From SXOA01 sp051004015 (GTDB taxonomy: Bacteria > Planctomycetota > Planctomycetia > Pirellulales > Pirellulaceae): DNA of 64,000 bases. Below are positions 1 through 7,744 of the stretch, piece after piece. The notes beneath the pieces are model-generated. The model had not been told where the DNA came from, did no database searches, and worked only from the letters and a program-made list of their open reading frames with translations. How positions within the stretch are numbered: the stretch's first letter is position 1; the number at the start of each line of letters is the position of its first letter. The position numbers and the translations under genes are program-made. The stretch spans positions 6,301-70,300 of the forward strand of contig JBPCKT010000033.1 of assembly GCA_051004015.1 (NCBI GenBank), read 5' to 3'.

Positions 1-714
1 AAGGGGACGAATTTTCTCCACCTGCGGGATGCCGGCGACCCGGTGCAGGTAGCGGCCCGGTACGAACAGGAGGGTGCGGACGAGTTGGTGTTTCTCGATA
101 TTACCGCCAGCCACGAGGGGCGGGATATAATGCTGGATGTCGTCCGCCGCACGGCGGAGCAGGTCTTCATGCCGCTGACAGTGGGAGGCGGCATTCGGAC
201 CATCGAGGACATTCGGGCCTTGCTCAACGCCGGCAGCGACAAGGTGTCGATCAACTCCGCCGCCTGCAAAAACCCGGAATTCGTCCGCGAAGCGGCCAGG
301 CGGTTCGGCAGTCAGTGTATCGTGGTGAACATCGACCCCAAGCGGGTCCGTAAGGATGGCAAAGAGATTTGGGAAGTCCACGTCAACGGCGGCCGGCTGC
401 CAACGGGACTGGAAGCGGTGAGTTGGGCGAAACAAGTCGAGGAGTTGGGAGCGGGAGAAATCGTGCTCACCAGCATGGATTGCGACGGAACGAAGGACGG
501 TTACGATTTGGAAGTGACGGCCGCGGTGAGTGAGGCAGTGGGCATTCCGGTCGTCGCCAGTGGTGGAGCGGGAAAGCCGGAGCACCTGGCAGACGCGATT
601 CTGCTGGGGAAGGCGGACGCGGCCCTGGCGGCCAGCATTTTTCACTTTGGCGAGTTCACAATTCACGAAACGAAACAGGTCATGGCCGGCAGAGGAATTC
701 CGGTGAGGTTATAG
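1..714 (+). CDS. hisF: Imidazole glycerol phosphate synthase subunit HisF (5' end outside window)
   Basis: This is the cyclase subunit of imidazole glycerol phosphate synthase. With HisH it converts PRFAR and ammonia to imidazole glycerol phosphate and AICAR in histidine synthesis in the cytoplasm. The reading frame is open from base 1 and reads KGTNFLHLRDAGDP, a stretch that follows the HisF N-terminus, so the true start lies upstream and only about 15-20 residues are missing. The (beta/alpha)8 barrel markers are clear: FLDITASHEGR near the start, VGGGIRT and DKVSINSAA in the middle, then SMDCDGTKDGYD, which carries the catalytic aspartate equivalent to Asp130. VASGGAGKPEHL is the second phosphate-binding loop. 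No other his gene is adjacent; hisI lies about 24 kb away, so the pathway genes are scattered here. Confidence 0.96.
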   Translation, partial: KGTNFLHLRDAGDPVQVAARYEQEGADELVFLDITASHEGRDIMLDVVRRTAEQVFMPLTVGGGIRTIEDIRALLNAGSDKVSINSAACKNPEFVREAARRFGSQCIVVNIDPKRVRKDGKEIWEVHVNGGRLPTGLEAVSWAKQVEELGAGEIVLTSMDCDGTKDGYDLEVTAAVSEAVGIPVVASGGAGKPEHLADAILLGKADAALAASIFHFGEFTIHETKQVMAGRGIPVRL

Positions 715-731
715 GAGCAGAGGAGCAGATT

Positions 732-1919
732 ATGTCACATGTAGAAGAAAAAAAGGGCGGGTTCGAAACGCACGCCGTCTCGGCGGACGAGCTGATTGCC
801 AAACTCTCCGGCGAGAAGCAGGATTTGGAGGTCGACAAGTACTTCCGAGCCCTGGTGAAGCTGGAAGGGAGCGACTTGCACATGAAGGTGGGCAAGCCGC
901 CGATGGTCCGCATCCGCAACGAGCTCCGCCCCTTGAGCCGCGGGCCGGTCGAGCGGGCGGAAATGGTCAAGCTGCTGGTGCCGATGATGAACGACCGCAG
1001 TCGCCGCATCTTCGAGGAAGATGGAGGAGCGGACTTTGCCTATACCTGCGACGTGGACGGCATTGTTTGGCGGTTCCGCGTGAATCTGCTGACGCAAAAC
1101 CAGATGATGGGGATGGTGGCCCGCCGCGTGAATAACAAGATTCCGGACTTTAAGGGGCTGTATCTGCCGCCGTCCATCGAAGGCCTGTGCCACTGGGACC
1201 AGGGAATGGTGCTGCTGGCCGGCGTGACGGGTTCCGGCAAGAGCACGACTATCGCATCGATGCTCGACTATATCAACCAGCGGGAGCGTGTGCATATTCT
1301 CACGCTGGAGGATCCCATTGAATTCGTGTTTACGGAGCAACTCGCGCTGATCAACCAGCGGGAAGTCGGCTTTGACGTGAAGGACTTCAGCATTGGGATG
1401 AAGCACGCGGTCCGTGAAGATCCGGACATCATGCTCGTCGGCGAAATGCGCGACGAAGAAACCTTCATGACGGCCATTCACGCCGCGGAAACCGGACACC
1501 TGGTGTTCGGCACGATTCACGCTTCCAGTGCACCGTCCACCATTGGCCGTATTCTGGACTTGTTCCCGGAGGCTATGCACAAGGCCATCCGCAGCGCGAT
1601 CGCCTTCAACATGCGCGGGATCGTCGCCCAAAAGCTGTTGCGGTCGATCAAGCCGGGAGTGCCCCGCGTGCCGACCTGTGAAATTATGTTGTTCACCGCG
1701 ATGATCAAAAAACTGGTGCTGGAAAGCTCCGACAACAAGCTGCCCGACGCCATTCGCATCGGCTATGCGGACGGCATGCAGGACTTCACGATGAGCCTGA
1801 AGCAACTCATCGACGACGAGTTGATTGACCGGCCGACGGCGTTTGAAGTCGCCCCGAATCCGGATGCCCTCAAGATGGCGCTCAAGGGCATCAATGTTTC
1901 CAACCCGGGTATTATTTGA
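732..1919 (+). CDS. pilT: PilT/PilU-like type IV pilus retraction ATPase
   Basis: This is a hexameric secretion-superfamily ATPase of the PilT branch, 395 residues long and close to the usual size plus a short N-terminal extension. Walker A GVTGSGKS is at residues 164-171, the Asp box LEDPIEF at about 192-198, Walker B DPDIMLVGEMRD at about 230-241 and the His box TGHLVFGTIHA at 254-264; all are intact. It should act at the cytoplasmic face of the inner membrane, powering pilus retraction or a related machine. It starts 17 bases after hisF with a purine-rich leader (aggagcagaggagcag). The next gene codes for a GspE-like relative with damaged motifs, so the two may form one mixed ATPase system. 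I saw no pilin, PilC or PilQ gene beside them. Confidence 0.9.
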   Translation: MSHVEEKKGGFETHAVSADELIAKLSGEKQDLEVDKYFRALVKLEGSDLHMKVGKPPMVRIRNELRPLSRGPVERAEMVKLLVPMMNDRSRRIFEEDGGADFAYTCDVDGIVWRFRVNLLTQNQMMGMVARRVNNKIPDFKGLYLPPSIEGLCHWDQGMVLLAGVTGSGKSTTIASMLDYINQRERVHILTLEDPIEFVFTEQLALINQREVGFDVKDFSIGMKHAVREDPDIMLVGEMRDEETFMTAIHAAETGHLVFGTIHASSAPSTIGRILDLFPEAMHKAIRSAIAFNMRGIVAQKLLRSIKPGVPRVPTCEIMLFTAMIKKLVLESSDNKLPDAIRIGYADGMQDFTMSLKQLIDDELIDRPTAFEVAPNPDALKMALKGINVSNPGII

Positions 1920-1920
1920 G

Positions 1921-1974
1921 TAGCCTGCACACTCCGTGTGCAGGCAGTCCGCTCACGGAGTGAGCGGGCTACTA
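1921..1974. repeat. Two-hairpin REP-like element with complementary loops (copy 1)
   Basis: The gap between the two ATPase genes is almost wholly two hairpins. The first has a 9-bp stem (GCCTGCACA/TGTGCAGGC, 1923-1945) with loop CTCCG. The second has a 7-bp stem (CCGCTCA/TGAGCGG, 1949-1967) with loop CGGAG. The outer bases TAGCC and GGCTA also pair. The same loop pentamers with different stems recur at 44571-44624 and 54871-54982, so this is one copy of a dispersed family. Confidence 0.8.
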
Positions 1975-1987
1975 GGGAGCAAGCAAC

Positions 1988-3424
1988 ATGATTTTCGGCA
2001 GCAAGAAGCAAGTGCAGGCGGGGCCACCCTGGGGGATGGGTCCGCCGGTGGAAATGGTCCCTACCGTTCCACTGCAGAATATGGCTCAGTCTCTGCAGAT
2101 TGAGGCCCGGCAGCATCCGGGCTTTGGCCTGGCCCGCATCTTCCTGGCGGAAGGGATCGATAATCGGGCTGAGCGGATCATGCTCGATTTCACGGCCCAG
2201 ACCGTCGCGTTCCGCTACCAGATTGATAGCGTGTGGCACAACATGGGGCCGCTGGTTCCCTATCCCCCCCCTCCCAAGCACAAAGGCCCGCTGCCCATGG
2301 GCCCCCCCACGCGGGAGATGGGAGACATGGCTTTGTGGGTACTGAAGAAGGTCGCCAATCTCAAGCCGGAGGACCGCCGCAGCAAGCAGGAAGGAAAGTT
2401 CCGCACGGAGTTCCTGGGGCACAAGTTCGATACGACGATTGTCAGTCAGGGGACGCATTCCGGTGAACGGGTTCTGATTTCCTTCGTGCCCATCATCAAG
2501 GGTGGCGGCGTCCGCACGCTCGAAGAGCTGGGAATGCGAGACAAGCTCCGCGACCAGATGAAGGAGCTGATTGGCCCGGGGACGAAGGGCATGGTCGTGA
2601 TGTGCTCCATGCCGCAAGACGGACTTTCCAGTCTGTGGGCGGGCATGCTCCGCAGCACCGACCGCCTGATGCGGGATTTTGTGTCGCTACAGGACCAGGA
2701 TCATCCCGAACCCGATGTTGAGAACATCGAAATTATCAAGTGCAACTTTGCCGAAGGGGAAACACCCGATAAACGCCTGCCCAAGATCCTGCTGCGTCAG
2801 CCGGAAGTGTTGCTGGCGCCGAATGTTCCCAACGCGGAATCGGTCGATGCCTATTGCAAGCAAGCCAACGTGGAAGAGCCCAAGCTGACGATCGTCAGCA
2901 CGCGGGCCAAGGACAGCGTGGATGGCCTGCTGCGAGTGCTGGCGATGGGGGTGGATAAAGAGCTGTTTGCTAAATCCGTGACAGGGATCGTCTACACTAG
3001 GCTGATCCGCCGCCTGTGCGAGGTCTGCCGCGAGCCTATTCAGCCGACCCCGCAGCTATTGCAGCGCCTGGGGATTCCACAGGGACGAGTGTCCGTCCTG
3101 TTCCGTGAAAAGCAGCCTCCGCCCCCCTTGCCGCCAGGTATGCAGCGCCCCGAGCCCCCAAAACCAAAAAAGGGAGAGCCCCCGCCGCCGCCTCTGATCT
3201 GCCCGGCCTGCCGCGGACTGGGATACAAAGGCCGGGTGGGCTTGTTTGAAGTCCTGATGGTAGACGACAAGATTCGCCAGTCCCTGCTCAGCGACCCACG
3301 GCCCGATGTGATCCGCCAACTGGCGAGGCAGGCCGGCAATCGCACGCTGCAGGAAGAAGGCATCCTGCTGCTGGCGATGGGCGGCACCTCCCTGACCGAA
3401 TTGCAGCGCGTGCTCAAGCAGTAG
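1988..3424 (+). CDS. GspE/PulE-like secretion ATPase with degenerate nucleotide motifs
   Basis: The protein (478 residues) has the layout of type II secretion/type IV pilus assembly ATPases. An N-terminal domain is followed by a RecA-like core, then a zinc-binding tetracysteine region (C344, C347, C405, C408) and a C-terminal helical tail ending LTELQRVLKQ. The P-loop position reads GMVVMCSMPQDGLSSL (201-216), where the glycine-lysine-serine/threonine core is lost. The Walker B/Asp region reads LRQPEVLLAPNVPNAESVD (269-287), without the acidic GE(I/M)RD. A proline-rich insert (about 376-402) splits the cysteine pairs. It is probably catalytically inactive and may serve as a structural or regulatory partner of the PilT-like ATPase encoded just upstream. 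The start ATG follows agggagcaagcaac. Confidence 0.8.
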   Translation: MIFGSKKQVQAGPPWGMGPPVEMVPTVPLQNMAQSLQIEARQHPGFGLARIFLAEGIDNRAERIMLDFTAQTVAFRYQIDSVWHNMGPLVPYPPPPKHKGPLPMGPPTREMGDMALWVLKKVANLKPEDRRSKQEGKFRTEFLGHKFDTTIVSQGTHSGERVLISFVPIIKGGGVRTLEELGMRDKLRDQMKELIGPGTKGMVVMCSMPQDGLSSLWAGMLRSTDRLMRDFVSLQDQDHPEPDVENIEIIKCNFAEGETPDKRLPKILLRQPEVLLAPNVPNAESVDAYCKQANVEEPKLTIVSTRAKDSVDGLLRVLAMGVDKELFAKSVTGIVYTRLIRRLCEVCREPIQPTPQLLQRLGIPQGRVSVLFREKQPPPPLPPGMQRPEPPKPKKGEPPPPPLICPACRGLGYKGRVGLFEVLMVDDKIRQSLLSDPRPDVIRQLARQAGNRTLQEEGILLLAMGGTSLTELQRVLKQ

Positions 3425-3501
3425 TGCGACCAACACCCGAACCAGTCGCCGGCTCTTCGCGTAGATGGTCCGGTGAAGAGCAGCAGAGGCCCCTCAATCT
3501 C

Positions 3502-4227
3502 ATGTCCCCAATGGAAGCCCTACCAGAAGCCGCGGCAGTCGACGGGCCCATGCCCATCAAGGAGTATCGTGAGGTCAGCGTGTGGGCGATGGCGGCGCTG
3601 GGGCTGGGATTGCTGTCTGGAGTCTCGGTTTTCTCTCCCCTCTTGGGGATTGTTCCCCTGGTCGCGCTGGTCATCGGCGGCTACGCGCTGCGTCAGGTGA
3701 ACAGGGAGGGCTTGGCCGGCCGCTGGATGGCGGTGGCCCCGCTCGTCCTGGCCCCGCTGTTCCTGGGCTGGGGATGCTCCCGAGAATTCTCCCGGCGGGA
3801 AATGTTCGTCACTCATGCCCGCGAATTCGCGGACGACTGCCTCAGCATCCTGAACCGGAACGAGCCGTATTTTGCCCACCAGATGATGGTTGACGAGAAG
3901 GAGCGACTGGATCCCCACATGAACTTTGAAGTGGCGTACCAAGGGAACGAAAGGGCGACGGAAGAGTACCAGAGGTTTATTGGGAGCAGCCCCTTCAGGG
4001 ATATCCTGGCGGCGGCTCCCAACGCCAAATTTCAGTACGAAGATTATCTCAACCACAGGCACTTCGACGATCTTACCGACGCGGTCACGCTGCAATACAC
4101 CTACGAGACTCCAGGCTCCGGAAAAACGCGGTTCTGGATCACCGTGCGGCGCACCTTTAGCATCTACACCGGCCGGGCCGATTGGCGGATGTCGGACGCA
4201 ACTATTCAGAAACCTCGCGCCAGTTAG
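3502..4227 (+). CDS. Small membrane-anchored protein of unknown function (DUF4190-like N-terminus)
   Basis: I do not recognise a function. The N-terminal third has two hydrophobic segments (VWAMAALGLGLLSGV... and LVALVIGGYAL...), a third around VAPLVLAPLFLGW, and the NREGLAGRWMA turn seen in DUF4190-like membrane proteins. The rest is a soluble alpha/beta region ending in an antiparallel stretch (TDAVTLQYTY, TRFWITVRRTFSI). I prefer the ATG at 3502 because hydrophobic sequence follows soon after. A GTG at 3424 in the same frame overlaps the preceding stop and would add 26 residues. It probably belongs to the same transcript as the two ATPase genes. The stop codon at 4225-4227 lies inside the copied rpoD tail, so the last residues come from the rearranged junction. 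Confidence 0.65.
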   Translation: MSPMEALPEAAAVDGPMPIKEYREVSVWAMAALGLGLLSGVSVFSPLLGIVPLVALVIGGYALRQVNREGLAGRWMAVAPLVLAPLFLGWGCSREFSRREMFVTHAREFADDCLSILNRNEPYFAHQMMVDEKERLDPHMNFEVAYQGNERATEEYQRFIGSSPFRDILAAAPNAKFQYEDYLNHRHFDDLTDAVTLQYTYETPGSGKTRFWITVRRTFSIYTGRADWRMSDATIQKPRAS

Positions 4228-4271
4228 TGCGTGTCCGCTGGGGCTCCGTCCACAAAGCTGACCAGGGACTT
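4224..4271 (-). pseudogene. Remnant copy of the rpoD 3' end
   Basis: Read on the minus strand, this stretch encodes KSLVSFVDGAPADTH and a stop. The intact sigma-factor gene at 7745 ends KSLVSFVDGVDMPLLDGAPADTH. The first 21 bases match exactly. A 24-base gap removes eight codons in frame, and the next 28 bases match with two differences. Nothing sigma-like continues upstream of it. It is a leftover of a duplication or rearrangement that placed the 4.3-7.7 kb island beside rpoD. Confidence 0.8.
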
Positions 4272-4363
4272 GACCCATCTGACGAATCGTTGACGTGCAG
4301 AGAGCCCCTGGAATCACTATGAAACAGCGACATTTCTCCTATGATCGGCGCGACAAAGAATTC

Positions 4364-4474
4364 TTTAACAGCCTGTTAGAAAAGTCGGTTTGCTAGCGAC
4401 TCTAACCGCGTGGATCGCGGCCAAAACCATGCTAGCAAACCCCACCTTTCGGACTTCGTCAACAGGCTGCTAAA
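4364..4474. repeat. MITE-like palindromic element, copy A
   Basis: The element starts TTTAACAGCCTGTT and ends AACAGGCTGCTAAA, so its ends form an imperfect inverted repeat. Inside are GTCGGTTTGCTAGC on the left and GCTAGCAAACCCCAC on the right, which again pair. No reading frame is present. A second copy in opposite orientation lies at 7470-7578. The terminal sequence resembles the ends of some insertion sequences, so it may be a non-autonomous derivative; the parent element is not in this window. Confidence 0.7.
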
Positions 4475-4537
4475 GGCTGCTAAGCCCAAACTCAATCAAC
4501 TCCGCGCAACCAAGTACGCTTTAGTCGGATGAACCAT

Positions 4538-5134
4538 TTATCTCAATTCAAACGACGAGTGGATCAACCGAGACGCCAACCCGCCAAGAAGTCCAACGGT
4601 AATTGTCCACAAAGAAGTTGCGACTTGAACGAAATATTCCTTAGGAACTATGTATGACGTATTGACCAGAGCACGGTACCTCCCGTCTTTCCCGACTGTA
4701 AAGTCTGGCTTTCCTTCTGCATAGGTAAGTACTTTACGTGAAACTAGCTGCAGCTCCTCTCGACTCGATACCACGAGAGGCTTAATAGTAAGTTGAAGCT
4801 GGACACGATCATACAGGCTTTCGGATAATCTAGTTGTAACAAACGACCTTCCGTCCAATTCAGGGAACCCGCGTGCCAGCCCTGGCGACCAGCATAAGAA
4901 CATGTGAGTCATGCAGAATACTGAATACCCCACGCAGAATGCTCGACGTTGACCGGAGGAATTTCCAAAGACGAATATCGCAGCGATCAGCAGACATATA
5001 TTGACGTAAAAGACAAATTCTGACCACGCAGGAGACGCGTTGCGAAGTGCGCATACCGCAACAGCGGCAAACAGAGTTGCCAACAACAACATTCGGGTCG
5101 TCCACTGAATGAATGGTCGCTTATTCTGTGACAT
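4538..5134 (-). CDS. Hypothetical membrane protein
   Basis: The function is unknown. The start MSQNKRPFIQWTTRMLLLATL resembles a family of planctomycete membrane proteins that begin with a short basic stretch and a (F/W)(S/T)xRxLLL motif before the first helix. Hydrophobic segments lie at about residues 15-35 and 40-56, with another around 75-90 and a last one near the C-terminus (LWTITVGLLGGLASRLI). The middle (about 95-165) is polar and probably faces outward or the cytoplasm. The start overlaps the end of the upstream lipoprotein gene by 14 bases, so the two are likely translated together. Base composition is visibly A/T-richer than the genes outside the island. Confidence 0.6.
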   Translation of the reverse strand: MSQNKRPFIQWTTRMLLLATLFAAVAVCALRNASPAWSEFVFYVNICLLIAAIFVFGNSSGQRRAFCVGYSVFCMTHMFLCWSPGLARGFPELDGRSFVTTRLSESLYDRVQLQLTIKPLVVSSREELQLVSRKVLTYAEGKPDFTVGKDGRYRALVNTSYIVPKEYFVQVATSLWTITVGLLGGLASRLIHSSFELR

Positions 5135-5564
5135 GCAACTCGAACTCAGCTATTTTGTCTGCTGCTCCCAATAATACAGTCATTCTGTATACTCCTGCCT
5201 TCTTAAATCCCTCAATGACACCATCATACTTCCAATCATTTTCGGCCTCTTTGACCACAGGAAGCCCTCCGCCGCCATATTGAACATCCTTCTTTCCATT
5301 TTCATCACGTAAGAATTGAACAAGCACAAACGTACCTTGGGGTTTCTTCCCCTTGATCCCCGTCACCGTTCCAAATACATGGAGACGAGTATTCGCCGGG
5401 ATCGAGAGTACCTTATTATTTGCAATCGTCTTGTCCGCCGAAATCAAGGGAAGTTCGATGTCCTTGGTCGCGGGTAGACTTTGCGGCTTGGTAATCTTAG
5501 CTCCGCAACCTACTTGGAACAAACATAAGAATAGCAAACATCGGGCTAGGGTAGGCGTACTCAT
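5121..5564 (-). CDS. Small lipoprotein of unknown function
   Basis: The 147-residue product begins with a lipoprotein signal peptide: MSTPTLARCLLFLCLFQVGC has a hydrophobic core and a lipobox-like FQVGC, with C20 as the modified cysteine. The mature part is mostly short beta segments (TRLHVFGTVTGIKG, GTFVLVQFL, GVYRMTVLLGAADKIAEFELHV), suggesting a beta-sandwich that may bind a partner at the membrane. I recognise no enzyme motif. It lies just upstream of the membrane protein gene that overlaps its 3' end, so they may work as a pair. The pair is inside the A/T-rich island. Confidence 0.65.
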   Translation of the reverse strand: MSTPTLARCLLFLCLFQVGCGAKITKPQSLPATKDIELPLISADKTIANNKVLSIPANTRLHVFGTVTGIKGKKPQGTFVLVQFLRDENGKKDVQYGGGGLPVVKEAENDWKYDGVIEGFKKAGVYRMTVLLGAADKIAEFELHVTE

Positions 5565-5674
5565 GAAGCCAGGGCTCCGCTTTCAGATTTGTGCATTCTG
5601 CTGTGCAAGCATTCATATGCTTGCACGAAAGTTGTCCCACAGGGCCTAGTCGACTATCATAACCTGTTGGCTCG

Positions 5675-6211
5675 TCAGTGGTGTATCCCTGGGGACTTTC
5701 CCATGTGACGCCGAACGGGCCAAACACAGGTTGACACTTTTTCGACAACAAATACCGTGCGCGAGGAACCATTAGTCCATATCCTGCAATCGGTTAGCGA
5801 TTCGTCTCGATCGTACCCACCGCAGGTAATTAGTGACAACTGTTGACTCGCGCACATGGGAAAGTCCCTATCCCTGACCTCATCGTTCGCCTTAAACACT
5901 TTGATCGTAGCAGTTCCGGTTGTCCAAGGATTCCCATTAATTGGCGTGACTGTCCCGTACCACCCGGTCCCAATTTTGGCACCACCTCCCGTACCGACTT
6001 TGGTGGTACCGATCCACACTTCCATATAAAGCGAGGTATCCGTCCCGTCACCACCGCCTGAACAGGAGATTTGCGAGGCGTTCTTGCTGACGTTCGTGTT
6101 GAAGATCGGATTAACGAATGTCCAAGCGCCAAACACCGATGCTTCGGCAAATGACATCGCAGCCAAAAAAATGGCAATCCCGACCACTCGATTGAACACA
6201 TGCCGCGACAT
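5675..6211 (-). CDS. Secreted protein of unknown function
   Basis: The 178-residue product has a likely signal peptide (MSRHVFNRVVGIAIFLAAMSFAEA, cleavage after ASVFG or AEA). The mature part is rich in Gly, Thr and Cys (ISCSGGGDGTDTSLYMEVW, TGTATIKVFKANDE, SLITCGGYD), fitting a small secreted beta-rich protein with possible disulfides. No family is recognised. The C-terminus (VWPVRRHMGKSPGIHH) looks like read-through into unrelated sequence, so the 3' end may have been altered. It is 31 bases downstream of the broken DUF1559 gene. Confidence 0.55.
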   Translation of the reverse strand: MSRHVFNRVVGIAIFLAAMSFAEASVFGAWTFVNPIFNTNVSKNASQISCSGGGDGTDTSLYMEVWIGTTKVGTGGGAKIGTGWYGTVTPINGNPWTTGTATIKVFKANDEVRDRDFPMCASQQLSLITCGGYDRDESLTDCRIWTNGSSRTVFVVEKVSTCVWPVRRHMGKSPGIHH

Positions 6212-6242
6212 AGCACACTTCCAGAAATGGGTTAAAAAAGGG

Positions 6243-7173
6243 TTAATTCGCTTCTTGACCGCTTCGAGTTCCTTGCGATCTCCATACCTCTAAGTCAACT
6301 GCCTCCGAGACAAAATCAGCGTGGCCATCAGCAAAACCAACCATCACGCCGCCGGGGTGATTGCTTGCGGCAGTGAATGCGCTCATGAATGCACCGTTAC
6401 AGATGCAACTAAGTCCATTTGGCTTGTTGACATGGGTGTATAGCGTACTGCCGTCATTTCCAATTAGCCACGGACGCCCTCTTGAACCGGCATCTCCCGT
6501 AGGAGCGCCATTAAACAATGCAAACTGACGATTATTGCAAGAACTCACAAATAAATCAAATTCATCCTTTGTGAAACTCGACGTGAGAAACCAGTTTGTA
6601 CGTCGATCACTTAACTGCCCGTCACCAACGAGGATTTCCGCGATGAGCGCAGTATTTGACGTTCCATCAGTCATATCGCCAAAGCCAATCGGACCGACAC
6701 TCAACAACGGGCTGGGAGAAGTCGCCGGGCTCAATCCGCCATTGAACCCCAGATTTGCTTGATTGTAGCCCAAGTTACCTGCGTAGTTTGTTGTACCGGC
6801 GCTTGTGAAATTCTGCATTCCCCGACAAGCTGTGCCGTCGCTAGGGCATATCAGCGACGAGATTTTGCTGTTTTTTAGAGAAGTGGTTGTAGCAAAGGCT
6901 GGAATGTTGAAATCAATGTACTGGGCTTGATCGAGGAAGGGCAGCACGTCTGCCAGAAAACTATAACCATTGCTGCTTGCCGGCGGTAGCATACGAGAAG
7001 ATGACTCGTAGTTGTGAACAGCGATAAGAATCTGTCGCATGTTCGAGGAGCACTGCATGCGCCTAGCTGCCTCCCTGCTTAAATTGAACAGCCGGAAGCA
7101 AGCAGGCGATGAGAATGCCGATGATGGCAATTACAACAAGCAACTCGATTAATGTGAGTGCCCGCCGAATCAT
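6243..7173 (-). pseudogene. DUF1559 pseudopilin-like gene with a frameshift in its first helix
   Basis: DUF1559 proteins carry a type IV pilin-like N-terminus and a C-terminal 'H-x9-DG' domain; they are greatly expanded in Planctomycetes and probably form surface or periplasmic structures. The ATG at 7173 opens RRALTLIELLVVIAIIGIL followed by IACLLPAVQ, a typical prepilin methylation helix, but the frame then runs into a stop. The continuation REAARRMQCSSNMRQILIAVHNYESS lies in another frame, so one base is gained or two are lost near 7085-7090. Downstream, DGTSNTALIAE and NHPGGVMVGFADGHADFVSE are intact family motifs. Either the gene is dead, or a start at 7130 makes a product without the helix, or the assembly has an error. 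Confidence 0.8.
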
Positions 7174-7744
7174 GGACGCGCTCCCCAGAGTTGTCAAAGC
7201 CATCGTGTATTTTGCCGATGGCTGAAGAGGTGTCAAGTAGGCGCAGGAAGAAAGTGAACATGTCGTATCACTCCGAAAGTTGTGGATGTTTCACCGTGTA
7301 GGATATTCCTGATGCGGGAGCCACGAGAAGCACGCTCATACCCCACCAACAGGTTGTAGTTCTCGTCGTGACATCGGCGATCAACTTACGGCGTCCAAAA
7401 CTCGCGGACCGTCGGCCTCCCTGCGTGTCAAATAGCTATACGAGGGAGGAAAAGGGGCATTCTGGGAAGCAGATTGCACCCCTGCTGAGAAAGTCCAAAA
7501 GTGGGGTTTAGTAGCATAGTTTTCCCCGCGATTCACGCAGCTAGCGCTGCTAGCAAACCGACTTTTACAACAGGCTGCGGCCGTGCGAGAGAGCACTGCG
7601 CGTAGCCGCCCGTTCGGGAGCGAGCCCTGGCCCCGCCGTGCGTCTGCGGCCCATTTACCGGGCGGGGCTAGTTTTTGGGAAGCGGGACCGGGCCCCGGGA
7701 GATCGCTGCTGCCACGGGGGTGCGCCTAAAATGTTAATGGTGGT
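7174..7744. other. Intergenic stretch between the island and rpoD
   Basis: I see no convincing gene in these 571 bases. The stretch holds the promoter side of the DUF1559 gene, the second palindromic element (7470-7578), and a G/C-rich stem-like region around 7620-7680 (GGCCCCGCC ... GGCGGGGCTAGTTTTT). That stem could act as a terminator for plus-strand transcription, although no plus-strand gene precedes it. Confidence 0.5.
7470..7578. repeat. MITE-like palindromic element, copy B (inverted)
   Basis: The reverse complement begins GCAGCCTGTTGTAAAAGTCGG and continues TTTGCTAGC. Later it has ATGCTACTAAACCCCAC followed by a pyrimidine-rich end, aligning along its length with 4364-4474. The two copies are diverged but share both arms and the middle CGCGTGRATCGCGG. 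They face each other across the island of four genes. Confidence 0.7.

Noticed and set aside
735..1805. Long minus-strand frame opposite the PilT-like gene
   Set aside because: The plus strand has complete, ordered ATPase motifs; the antisense frame has none.
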